Shown piece after piece: positions 23,207-33,675 of a stretch of 64,000 nt of DNA. The DNA is taken from NCBI GenBank assembly GCA_008802785.1, contig VUYT01000052.1, positions 1-64,000 on the forward strand, written 5' to 3'. The number at the start of each line of letters is the position of its first letter. Position 1 is the stretch's first letter. A program made the translations under genes and the position numbers. Source of the stretch: Symmetrospora coprosmae. Taxonomy: Eukaryota; Basidiomycota; Cystobasidiomycetes; Symmetrosporaceae. The notes under the pieces were generated by a model. The model worked only from the letters and a program-made list of their open reading frames with translations. It searched no databases and was not told where the DNA came from.

Positions 23207-24043
23207 ATGCGCTGGATGAGAGCGTGCACGAGCAGAGGACGCGCAACAGCTCTGTCGTCCGTTGCGTTGCTCGCGGCATCGCTGCTCGGAACCGCAATGG
23301 CATCGGGTGCAGACACACAGATGGTCTTCGGAGGCTCGCACGACAGCATCATGACCAGCAATGACAGGCCATCGCTTGCAGACGCCCTCACCATCAATCC
23401 GGAGCTCGGCATCTTCTACTCGTACCTGCGCGAATCGACGAGCCTGGTGTGTGGGGCCAGGCAGCCGTGAATGAACGGCCAGGCACTTGGGACTGACTCG
23501 CCCGCCCCTGCCGAACAGGGACAGCGCCTCGTCAATCCGGCAATGTCGAGCACGATATTTGCGCCCACTGACGCCGTCATCGTCTCGATGACGCGCAAGC
23601 CGCATCAGGGTCCTGCTACCGCCGATTCGGACTCGGACCGCATCCTCAGCACCGAGGACGAGCAGGAGCGCGCAGGCTACCTCGAGCGATGGGTCCAGCG
23701 TCACGTTGTGGCCGGCGGCGACATTGACCTCAGCGAAGGGGTCGTGGTCGAGACACTGGCGGGGGATGGCACCACGATTCGCTTCGTCGTTGACGCTGCA
23801 CAGGCTGGCGATGCGGATGGCGACAATGACAATGACTGGAGGAAGGTGACCCTGCTGCCTGGGAATGCGAAGATTGTCGACAAGAAGGAGGTGAGTCGCG
23901 CCGCGTCCCTGTATTTGCGCGTATGTCGTCATCGTCTGGGCGGGATCCCACCTGTGCACAACGACCGTCCTGACCATGCCTCCTCTTCCTCTTATCAGTG
24001 TCGCGATGGGCAGCTGTACGTCATTGACGGCGCCTTGCAGTGA
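23207..24043 (+). CDS. Secreted FAS1-domain protein
   Basis: Exons 23207-23446, 23519-23890 and 23999-24043 give 218 aa. A signal peptide (ALSSVALLAASLLGTAMASG, residues ~14-33) precedes a single fasciclin domain. H1-type sequence STIFAPTDAVIVSM is near residue 92, the acidic middle part follows, and GQLYVIDGALQ closes the domain. FAS1 proteins are cell-surface or secreted adhesion modules; fungal single-domain members similar to yeast YDR262W occur at vacuole, cell wall or ER. Both introns have consensus donors and CTGAC branch sites. The short loop insert (DSDSDRILSTEDEQER) is unusual. There is no obvious GPI signal at the C-terminus. A further exon beyond 24043 cannot be ruled out. Confidence 0.75.
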
Positions 24044-24698
24044 CCATATTTCGCACTCAGCGGGGTGGTGGAGTATCAGCATGTAGCCTCTGTTTGATGT
24101 GCCTAAGCCCCCATGTATCTGCCGAGACCCGCACCTAATGCTTCTGATCAGCGAGCACTCGGAGAGCGAAGCGCTGCAGCTGGCACAGCTCTCCCTCGGC
24201 GAGGCATCGCTCCTCCTCCTGCCACGGCCACACACGGTACATAGCGACCTTGCCCGCAACCCAAGGGTAGCACAAGGGGCATGGCATCAACGGATAGCTG
24301 CCAATCCGGTCGTCAAGGTGCCTCTACACGCGTACAGCCTTCCGCTCCCCATCCGAGGCGGTCTGAGCGCATCTCATGTCGGTGCTGGCAGACAGAAGCT
24401 CCGCGAATGAATGTAACCTCATCCCTTTGTCTTTGTCTTCCTTCTCCCGCCCGCTCCTGTTCAGTCGTCGCGCCGAGGTCGCGACTCGCTGCCACCGCAA
24501 TGACGTGCGTTTGCACAGCTTCGTCTTCCTGGCACGGCACTGGTCGCTTATCACATCCAGGTCCACTGCCGTCTGCCATCTGCCCCCTTCCTCTCTTTCC
24601 CCTTCCCTCTCTTCTCCTCTCCTCCCCTCTCCTCTCCTCTCTCCATCTGATCCTCCTCACGCAGCCGCACAACCCACCAGCATCTTGCCCCGCAGATC
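24044..24698. other. Intergenic with pyrimidine tract
   Basis: 655 bases upstream of the first tandem paralogue. It holds a nearly pure C/T tract at about 24589-24660 (CCTCTC repeats), a common fungal core-promoter feature. A 103-codon open frame at 24099-24410 has no recognisable features and I do not call it a gene. Confidence 0.45.
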
Positions 24699-26991
24699 AT
24701 GCTCCCATCGCGCATTGCCGTCATGGCTCAGCAGATTGTCGATCTCCAGCGCTCCTTTGCGACTTTCGAAGCAGCCTGCGCCCAAGCGACGGCTTTGGCA
24801 CCAGCCCGCTTGCGCGCCCTGCATGCTCGCCTGAGGGTCCTCGCAGGAACTGTTATTCAGCAATGCAGGCTGGGGCTGGGCCAGCCCGTGCACTTGCTTG
24901 TTGTGCGGAGGTGCGTATTCCTTATTCTCCTGTTGCGTCCTGCGCCAGCTTCCATGGGAGAGAGATCAGGCGGTATCGCTATGCGTGCGCGGCGGGCTGA
25001 CATTCACCATGCCCTTATGCGAATCGGCAGACTCGTCCATCGCGCGACGGGGATCGCGCTCCTACTCCGCCGCAGCGACATTGTCTACCTTTTCCTCGAG
25101 CGGGCAACGCTTTCGCACCAGATTCGGACAATGCAGGAGCAGATTTCGAATCTTGGTCTGCGGCTGCGGGTGCGCCGCCCCTCTTCTCCCCAGCTTGCCC
25201 TCCTTCCAACGCTGTTGGCGAAGCGGCTGACCACTATCCGGCATCCTTCCGTTGATCCGCAGATCGAGCTGCCGCAATACCGCTCGTCCGATGACATTCG
25301 CGTGTCGCAGAGCGACAGCGTGCGCTTCGCCCGCCTCCTCCGTGCGTATACGGTCCACGTGAGCGACCTCGCCGGCCTTGTCAGGGGAATGAGCGGGCCG
25401 CGCCTTCACGAGGCCCATCTGAACCTCCTCGCCGAAGTCCGGATGCCGACGCTGGGCATCGACAGCGCCGAGCGCGCCTTTGCGACACTTGCGATTCGGC
25501 TCATCGAGATCCGCCTGCGAAGCGGTGAGTGCCTGCTGCCCATTCATCGTCATGTGGAACAAAATGGCCGTGGCATGAGCTCACGCTGCTTGCACATTCG
25601 CTTTCAATGCAATAACCGCCAGTCCACCCGGCACTGCCGCTCTTGCGGGGGCGCACGGCGCCGCTCGAGAATGGGTCACCGACTCCTCGTGCCCGACTGC
25701 AGTCCATTCCGGAAATGCCCTCGCCCGCCCTTTCCCTCCACGCCGATTTGCACACCCGCACAGCCTCGTATGACGTCCCTACACCCGTCATCGAGCCGCG
25801 CAGAGCATCCGTCCCCGACCAAAGCCCGTCGCAGGGCCGTGTGCCCGCGTCGGAAACGTTGCTCGATCCGCAGATACGCCTCGCGGACGATAGCAGCATC
25901 GCATTTGGCCCGACTGCGGTTCCCCTCTTTGGCGCCAGCAGCAACCCGCGGACAAGCTCTCTTCCCAGCGACGCTGTCCGGCCCCGGATCCGCGGCCTCT
26001 CTTCGACGCTTTGGTCCGGATCGACGGGCGCGTCGTTGCAGGGCGCCTCTTCCCTGCCCGCTCTGCCGGGCGAGACGCTTGCGCCAGTCGAGCGGCTGGG
26101 GATCCCTCTGCCCGGGCAGGACGCGCCGTGGCGGCCCTTGAGAGGCTGGCTATGGTCCCTACCGGTGGCTGTCTCCCAGGCCGTCGACCATAACGGAGCC
26201 ATGCTCGGACACGGTAGCATTGTCGCGATGGCATCGTCATTCACCACCCTCGACGACACGCTCTCCCACGCGCTGCTGGGCGGCATCATCGGCCCGTCTC
26301 CTGCGCCCGCGACGCTATCTGGCGCGGCTGAAGGAGACCACCTCCGAGTTCTCGTCATCTCCAGCGTGCGCGGCGTGCCGTGGCTCGCATGCCAGCCTAT
26401 CCACCCTGCCGGGGCGTCAGCATCGGTGAACGCAGAGCCGGGCTTCGTCCCGCTGCGAGCTGTCGTTCTGCAAGGAGGGCGCGCCCCGCTGTCTCTGCCG
26501 CGCAGACTGACTGCTCCCCTGCACGGTTCGGCGCGGTCGTTTCATGCAACCTTCACGATCGAGGCATCCTCGCCCGGAGGTCCGACTAGACGCGCCGAGG
26601 TCGAAGGCGTTGTTCACAAGGACGGCATTCACTACCGCGAGAGGTTGGGGCTGAGCTCGGCGGGCCAGGTCGCCGCCCCCGCTATGTCAGCAACCCCGCA
26701 GTGGTTCGGCGTGAGTTTTTGCCCCGTCGCTCATTTCGCTTGCGCCTTGATCCCCACTGACGGAAATCTACCTTCCAACCTCGTGCGCAGTTTCCTTTCT
26801 CGAGTCTGGCATCCGTCAGCCAAGGTGCCATACCCAGCGATGTACTTCTCCTCATGCACAAAGGCGGCCGCAATAGGCTTGTCTCCGTCCGATGCGCGAC
26901 AGACGAGGCTGCCTCACACTTCCTGGCCGACGTTGACTGGATGAGGAATCGCTATCTCACCGTTACGCCGGCTTCTGGACTCACATTCTGA
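24699..26991 (+). CDS. Orphan paralogue A, long form
   Basis: Exons 24699-24910, 25031-25169, 25263-25524, 25623-26710 and 26791-26991 give 633 aa. I do not recognise the family. Residues 1-205 are mainly helical (MAQQIVDLQRSFATFEAACA; ATALAPARL; DIVYLFLER; FATLAIRLIEIRL) and are matched by the neighbouring gene B with the same first two intron positions and phases. Residues ~205-400 are Ser/Pro-rich and disordered. Residues ~400-633 form a second, probably folded region with beta-like strands (HLRVLVISSVRGVPWLACQP; FHATFTIEASS; RAEVEGVVHKDGIHYRERLG) ending in SDVLLLMHKGGRNRLVSVRC and WMRNRYLTVTPASG. No signal peptide or membrane helix is visible. The 93-nt second intron has no stop in frame and was identified only through the paralogue. 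The second ATG (24723) is an alternative start. Confidence 0.7.
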
Positions 26992-27363
26992 CTTGATCCT
27001 GCAGTCTCCTCTCATTCCACCCATTCCTTACGTTTCATCCTACCCTCGTCCAGTTCTTCCTCCCGTTCTATCGACTTCGTATTTTCCGCTCCTCTGTAGT
27101 CTCTGCCTCTGATGTTCATGCATGTAATCCTAGCCCCCGCAACCGGCAGATAACACGGTCTCCTCTGACTCCTCTGCTTCGGCTGCTCACTGATTCGTCT
27201 GCGCAGACTGCACAGCCCATCGCATTCTTCGACTGGGCCCGACGAAAAGGCGGTCCAGTGGCGCAGCTCCTATCGGGGCAGCGCGACTCGCTCCTACCGC
27301 CTCCCTCTTCCCTTCGCTCTTTTTCTTCTGAGCTCAAGCTCAACCCCTTCTTCAAAAGCAGAC
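26992..27363. other. Intergenic between tandem paralogues
   Basis: 372 bases, C/T-rich, with no gene of its own. A pyrimidine-rich stretch (27300-27325) precedes the start of paralogue B, as the CT tract at 24.6 kb does for A. Confidence 0.4.
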
Positions 27364-28222
27364 ATGGCTCGTATGCGCATGGAGACGCAGATTGCGGAAC
27401 TGCGCGCTCACCTCGGGTCGCTCAAGGCGACGTGCGCACGCGCCACAGCTCTTGCACCCGCCAGACTGCACGCGCTCTTCACTCGCCTGAATGTCGCGGC
27501 AGGGGTCGTCATCCAGCACTGCACCGTCGGTCAAGGGCAGACGGTCCATCTCGCTGCCGTGCAGAGGTGTGTACGAGTATTTGCGGCTGTTGGTGCTGTG
27601 TCTCAAGGAGAGTCACACGTGACTGACGTTCTCTCGCCACTCCACGACAGCCTCGTCGAGAGCGCCTTGGATGTCGCTGGCTGTCTGGCAGATGGGGACA
27701 TTGTATATCTCTTCTTCGAGCGGAGACCTCTGGCGCGCTTCCTCCACGCTCTCCAGGAGCGGGTGTCTGCCTTTGCTACGCATCTGAAAGTGAGCCATCT
27801 CCCGCGTCGCGTCTTTGCCCGTGTCGAGGATTTCGCTCAGATATTCACGCCCACAGATCACGCTCCCTCTGTACACTCCATCATACGCAAAAGAGCTCCT
27901 GCTCAAAGACGCTGCGCGCTTCGACCGGCTCGTCGCGCTGTACGCACGCGCTCCGAGCGAGATGGCCGAGGTCATCCGGAGCATACTCTCCGCCCGCCTG
28001 CTCAAGGTGCACGACGACATTCACGAAAAGGCCAAAGAGCCACTCACGTCTGCGGAGCAGGACTTTGTGGCGCTGACTGCGAGACTGGTCGAGGCGCGTC
28101 TCGAGGCGGTCCGGATGCCGTCGCACGCTCGTCGCACCAGCGAAAAGAGCTATCCCCATTGGACAACGACTGGCCGCACCGAGTCTGTCAACTTGAGCTA
28201 CCGCCACCTCTATGCTGTATGA
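27364..28222 (+). CDS. Orphan paralogue B, short form
   Basis: Exons 27364-27566, 27651-27789 and 27857-28222 give 235 aa. It is homologous to the first ~205 residues of gene A: ATALAPARLHALFTRLN, DIVYLFFER, ITLPLY..AARFDRLVALYA and FVALTARLVEARLE align without gaps. Its second exon is exactly as long (139 nt) and the first two introns share position and phase. The long C-terminal region of A is absent. The stop at 28222 is the simplest end. However, a good branch and acceptor (GCTGAC to GTCAG at 28303) and a GTGAGC donor at 28227 suggest another exon to 28415 in a different frame, which would need one more weak intron. Family and function are unknown. Confidence 0.65.
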
Positions 28223-28666
28223 TGGTGAGCTGCAGCGGTTGGAGGCGCTGGAAATGCGGTTGGGTACAACATTCGGCCAGCTGACATTGATTCTGCCGAC
28301 GTCAGTCCGCTCTCGCACTTTCGATTCGCCCGTTGCTGGGACTATGCCAGTACCTCCTCGACCTTCTTACGACTCTATCGCATTAGACGCGCGCCATTCC
28401 CGATTCCGACTTTAACGCTGGAGGGGCCGCCATTGGACCTCACGACCTTATAGACACTATGATAGATCTCGGACGCCCTCACGATAGACAAACGGCCCGC
28501 CTGTAGACTGCCTTAGATCCGCGTCCTAGAGAGACTCTCGACCGATAGATGAGCTTGCTTGCTTCTGATAACCTCAGATGATTGGCTCAACATGATGGCG
28601 TTTTGTAGAGAGCCGCCCGGTGCAATTCAGATTTGGTCTTCCTGCCTTCTGCTTCTGACCGGCACC
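28223..28666. other. Intergenic, possible extra exon of paralogue B
   Basis: 444 bases before TRM6. It contains intron-like signals just after the paralogue B stop and a short open stretch to 28415 that may be B's true last exon; the rest looks like the TRM6 promoter. Confidence 0.4.
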
Positions 28667-30689
28667 ATGAAGAACGAGGCAGCATCCGCATCAGCATCAT
28701 CATCAGCAGCGACAGAGCGAGCAACATCCTCGCACGCTGTCGTTGCTGACGGGATGACAGCGCCCTCTGACGGCGCTGGGACGGCGGCTCCTCCGTCAGC
28801 GCGCTCGCTCCTGTCGAGGCGGACGCACATCCAGCCAGGCGATACCATCCTGCTCGAGCTCCCTACAAAGCTCGTCAAGGTCGTGAAGCTCAGCCTGGAC
28901 AGCCGGAACATCGTCCAGCTGGGCAAATACGGCACTTTCGACGCTGACGCTGAGCTCGTGGGCAAGCCGTACGGCGTCACATACGAGATTGTGCCAGCGC
29001 CGGGCTCGACGAGCCGCGGCGGCGAGAGCAGTGGCGAGACAGCGGAAGGAGCAGCGGGAACAGGAGCTGAAGCCGGTGACACTGCCGAGGTGGTTGGAGC
29101 AGATGCTGCAGACGGCGCAGCTGACGGCAAGATGTCTGGCGCGTCAAAGCGCAAGCAGAAGCGTGAAGCCGCAAAGGAGAAGACAAGGAGCGCCAAGGGC
29201 AAAGGGAAAGGTGTCGCCGTTACGAACAGCACATCCAAGCAGCTCGACAGCTTGAGACCGCTCGAAGGCCTCTCGCTCGATGACATCGAGGTGACCGAGG
29301 CTACGAACGAGAAGATTCTCGCTCAAGGGGCAAAGGTGCGTCGTCCGATAGGAACCAGGCTGGCCTGGCTATCTCATGAATGCCTGACAAGAAGACCAAC
29401 TGACTGGCTGGCACCTGGCGCTCCAATCGATAATATGCGAGCAGACTCTGGACCCGGCAAAGATCCTCGAACTCAAGGCGCAAGGCGTCTCGGGTGCCGA
29501 GATTATCGCGATGCAGATAGCAGCGCATGAGCAGTTTGAGCTCAAGAATGAGTACAGCAAAGCCAAGTACACGAAGCGGAAAGAGGCCAAATTCCTCAAG
29601 TTCATTACGCCCTTGCCGCCGACCGTGCACAACCTATGCCAGTACTACTTCAACGACGACCCGCGCCGGATACGAGAACTCCGCCCAGACACGCTGGCAC
29701 AGATGCTTGCGCTTGCAAATGTACGCCAGGGGAGCAGGGTCCTCGTCGTGGACGACGCGAGTGGGCTCGTCACGGCAGCTGTTGCAGAACGGGTAGCCGG
29801 TACGTGGCCTGCATGGCTACGCTTCTCGGACATGTACCGAGGCTTTACACCATGCTGATACTACTTGCCAACGGACCTGCACTTCCCGCAGGCGAAGGAC
29901 TCATCCTCGTGCTGCATCCGCACGACTCGCCACCGCCAAACCAGAGTCTGCCCATGCTCAACCTGCCCGAGTCCTACATCACGCCGCCTGTCCTACGGTC
30001 CATTCACTGGGGACACACGAACGAAGATTGGCAGTCGAGCACGCTACCCGTGGAACCCGATGGCGAAGATGCGGAATCAGAGAGGCAGAAGAGCAGGCTG
30101 AACCGCCGGAAACGGACGCAGGACACGCTGCAGGAGAGCGTGCAAGAATTCCGAGACGGAGACTTCGATGCGTGAGTCGTTCGGTGGCGCCACTTCGTAC
30201 CATGCCCAGTCCTGGACCACTCTATGCCGCAGCTTGGCTGAGACAGTGTGATTTGACCATACCAGATGCATCATTTCCTCGATATACGAACCCGTCTCGA
30301 TATTGAAGCGGATACTGCCAGCACTCGGCGGTTCTGCCCAGATCGTGGTACAAAGTCCCGTGCTGCAGGTAAGGATGCCTTACGTAGATACTGCAGGCAT
30401 GCAGTGTCGCGGGGCGGACGCTGACATCCAATGCCATGTCGCACTGCAGGTCCTGGCCGACCTCTCCAAGACCCTGATATTCGACCGCAGCTATCTCAAT
30501 CCCACGATCCTCGAGCCCTTCTTGCGGCAGTACCAGGTCCTTCCCGGCCGGACGCACCCCACAATGAACGGCACAGCGCACGGCGGCTACATACTCCATG
30601 CCATTCGGATATACGATACCGAGGGTGCCAGTTCTGCGCGCGCGACAGGGCTGGTGCAGGATCGGCCCAACAAGAAGAAAAGGAGATGA
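28667..30689 (+). CDS. TRM6: tRNA m1A58 methyltransferase subunit Trm6
   Basis: Exons 28667-29335, 29445-29799, 29892-30171, 30266-30368 and 30450-30689 give 548 aa. This is the non-catalytic, tRNA-binding subunit of the Trm6-Trm61 complex that makes N1-methyladenosine at position 58 of tRNAs in the nucleus. Diagnostic stretches are VQLGKYGTFDADAELVGKPYGVTYEI near residue 90, YTKRKEAKFLKFITPLPPTV, LCQYYFNDDPRRIRELRPDTLAQML and GSRVLVVDDASGLVTAAVAERV, followed by LADLSKTLIF and HPTMNGTAHGGYILHAIRI at the end. No SAM-binding motif is expected in Trm6 and none is seen. A basic, Lys-rich insert (KRKQKREAAKEKTRSAKGKG) lies near residue 175. All four introns have CTGAC-type branches. The adjacent carotenoid oxygenase converges on it with about 100 bases between. 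Confidence 0.93.
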
Positions 30690-30793
30690 AGCGGTGATCA
30701 AGCTCGGTCGCCTTGTAGCTACAGGATGTATGTGGGCAATAGTACACTAGGGCTACATGTGTACTGCAACGGGAAGTCCGGAACGTTTAGCAT

Positions 30794-33284
30794 CTATATA
30801 CGATCTGACTGCACTCGATCAAGCTGTGGACGCTTTATGGAAGCTGTCCGACGCCTGCTGAGACCTGGCCGGTTAGTCGCGCTCGATGCACGGGGCCGCT
30901 TGCCAATGTGGGAGACGCAAGGCGGGTCCCTCGCTGCCCGGACCTTCTCAGTTGGCCGGCTGCAAGGCTCCGCTGGGGTGATGCGGAAGTGCTGCAAGAG
31001 CACCCAGAACATGCTGCTGACCCAGATTGTAAAGCTGGCCTCGGTCAGCCAGCGTCTCGCTCCTGCCTGGCTCTGCAGCTCGCGCTCCATCTCTTCCTTC
31101 CTGTCGGCGGCATTGACGGTCTGGCTGCGGAGGCGCGGCTTGACATCGCCCTGCAGCGCCACTTCCTGAATGACGACGGCATCAGGGCTGTTGTGCTCCT
31201 TGATCTGCGACTCGATCTGCTCTGCCGTGATCCAGCCGGCATGCAGGCCGTACGGGACGCGAGAGGGCAGGTCGATGATGGCCACGATAGCGTCTTGCGT
31301 GGGCACCGTCCCCATGAGCGCGGCATCGACAATGTACAGGTGCGAATGCGAATCGTCCGGCGCATCGCCGTTGGGCAGGAGCTGACTCTCGTCGTACGCG
31401 TAGAAGACGAGATACGCATCGTCTTCGCCCTTGGCGTCCTTCTTAAGCACGAGAGCGGGCTCCTGCCCGTGCACGCCACGGGGAAGATCGAAGATCCTGA
31501 TGTCATTGTTGGCAAGGTCGCCCGCTTCCTGCTGAGCAAGAACCTCAAGCACTCCCCGGGTGTCGACAGCGTCGAAGCGAGCGAGTTTGCCTTCATCGGC
31601 CATCTGAATGCCTCTCCGGCGTAGAGACTCGGCGTCCAGCTTGACGATGCAGTCCACCTTTGCGCCTTCCAGCGCAGAGTCAAACTGACCCTCTCGCATT
31701 GTGCAACCATACACGAAACGGTGCTGTCGCATCGAGTGCGCGTGCGAGACGACAGGAAAGTCGAGGGCGATGGCCGAAAGCGCAAAGGCGTGTGTAATGG
31801 GCGGTGATGCCGCGCCTGCCGCGAGAGCCTGTCGTAATGGGTCCCGGTCGGAGAGGGAGAAGCGGAAGTAGGTCATGCGAACGGTATCGCTGAGCTCGCG
31901 GGACAACAGCTCCTCCTTGGCGGGACCGTCCATCCCGCCGGCGGCGTAGACGAGCTTTGATGTCCGGAACCGGCATGCAAACATATTGACAGCCACCAGC
32001 TCGTCTGCAGCCTCTCCGCTTGCAGTCGGGTCGTACTGGTTACCAGTAAGCCCTTCGTCCCATGCGTCGGCTGTATGGAAGATGAGCGAGGGCTCATCGT
32101 CCTCGAACCAGGTCACTTGCGATGGGTCGGAGCCATCGTAGTAGCGCGGGAGGATGGCGAATCGCGATCTGAGTGAGCGATTGAAGGAGAGCATTGGCCG
32201 GCCAATGGCTATGTTTAACGGGTCCATTGTCAACGGGAGGTCGAGGATGATGCTGTGGTTTAGGGACACTGCAAAGTCGTGCATCATCTTCGGGCGGCAC
32301 ACGCCCGGTACGGGTGTTTTGAAGGATGGCGAGTGCGACCCATCCGCACGGACGACCGAATGCGTCACGAAGGGCGCAGCGAAGATGTTGTAGCCGTAGA
32401 AAACCAGGTCTCCCGTGACGGGGCAGACTTTCGGGTGTCCGGTTGTCCACTCCTCAAGCATTTGTCCGCTCTTGCCTAGCTTCTTCCCGACAACCTGCTT
32501 TCCCTTGCCCAGTCCTTCGCCGGTCTCCTCGTCGAGGAAGATCTCCCAGCCGCGCGTCTCGAGCTCGGGCACCTGCAGGCGCATCATCGGGCCGGACTCG
32601 CACGTCGCTAGCAGCTTTTTATTGTGGAAGGTGACGAGTGTATTGGCCACGCTCAAGCGGGAAAGAGAGCTGAGATAGCAGATGAATACTGTGCGGAGCA
32701 TGGTCATCAGGAGCTGGATGGGGTAGCTCGAGATGGGTGCGATTAAGGAAGCGATGGTCGGGATGAGAGTGCTCCCGCGTCTGAAAAGAGGCAGGCAGTG
32801 ATCAGTTGGCTGCTGAACGCGTTGGACAGCTTCGAGCAGGAGCTCACTTCTTGGTAGCCAGCAGAACATCGGTTTGGACGAATTTGTTGACGTAGCAAGG
32901 AACCAGCGAACCGTCCGCTTCTTTGCGGAAGAAGACGCCATGAATCATGCCATCGCCGTCGAAGCTGCAGTGAAGCTAAGGCATCAGTACCTCGGCCTGA
33001 ACGGAAGAGACCAGCTTGTGCCCTCACAAGTGGTACCCCTCTCCAGGGGCAGGCGGATGGAAGGCATTGCCCCCGTTCCGCAGGTACTGCCCACCGGCGA
33101 GCTCTTCGGGTATGCTGCCAGATAGGACGCTGCAGGCGACCAGGTCAAACTCCTTCCTGACGGGGTAGAAGTTGCCAGCGAGGTAGGGGTGTTGAGAACG
33201 TCTTTGGCCTGGTTTTAGCTGGTCATCGGATGTGGCGCCAACTGCGACTTCGTCGAGCGAGCCTGCCATATGACCGTGGCCCAT
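30794..33284 (-). CDS. Carotenoid oxygenase (RPE65/CCD family)
   Basis: Minus-strand exons 33284-33028, 32964-32848 and 32780-30794 give 786 aa. It belongs to the iron(II) dioxygenases that cleave carotenoids or stilbenes. The four iron-ligand histidines are all in recognisable contexts: TGHPKVCPVTGD, MMHDFAVSLNHSIILDLP, IFHTADAWDEG and VPYGLHAGW. The N-terminus carries ELAGGQYLRNGGN and GEGYHFFDGDGMIHGVFF, the usual substrate-tunnel strands. It is longer than most family members because of an insert near LQLLMTMLRTVFICYLSSLS, which may dip into a membrane, and a C-terminal tail with one hydrophobic segment (FTIWVSSMFWVLLQHF) and a basic end. Fungal relatives include apocarotenal and resveratrol cleavage enzymes; the substrate cannot be read from sequence. 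No carotenoid biosynthetic gene is in this window. Confidence 0.9.
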
Positions 33285-33675
33285 TGCGGTGGCTCGTTCG
33301 TGTGCTCGATCTGCCGGTAACGCCTGTGTACAGTTTGCCAAAAGGAAGAGAGAGGAGGCTGCCTGCCTGCCTGGTTGGAGTTGCGAGCGCTGGATGACCG
33401 TGAAAAGCCTCTCTCCTTGGTCATAGCCCGCTATTTTCAGGAACCCGCTCACCCCTCAGTCGTCATGACGATCTCGTGGCGATTCGGATTCGGCCGAGGA
33501 CCGGCTGGCGGATCTCGAGATTATTAGGTAAGCTTGACAGCCTCAGTCTGAGCACGTGACGTACGAACGGATAATGGCGAAACGATCTCAATTGGAGTAG
33601 CAGACCGCAGTTCGCACCGTGGAGCCAAATGTTCGTACAATAACATAGATACTGCACTGATTACGGCGTCCTGCC
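33285..33675. other. Intergenic, MDM1 to carotenoid oxygenase
   Basis: 391 bases between two minus-strand genes, serving as the carotenoid-oxygenase promoter and MDM1 3' end. No distinctive signal seen. Confidence 0.4.

Noticed and set aside
23003-24259. 418-codon minus-strand frame opposite the FAS1 gene
   Set aside because: It reads through the pentamer array and both FAS1 introns, which is expected of an antisense shadow.
24099-24410. 103-codon frame between FAS1 and paralogue A
   Set aside because: No recognisable motif, no splice support and a position in the promoter of A.
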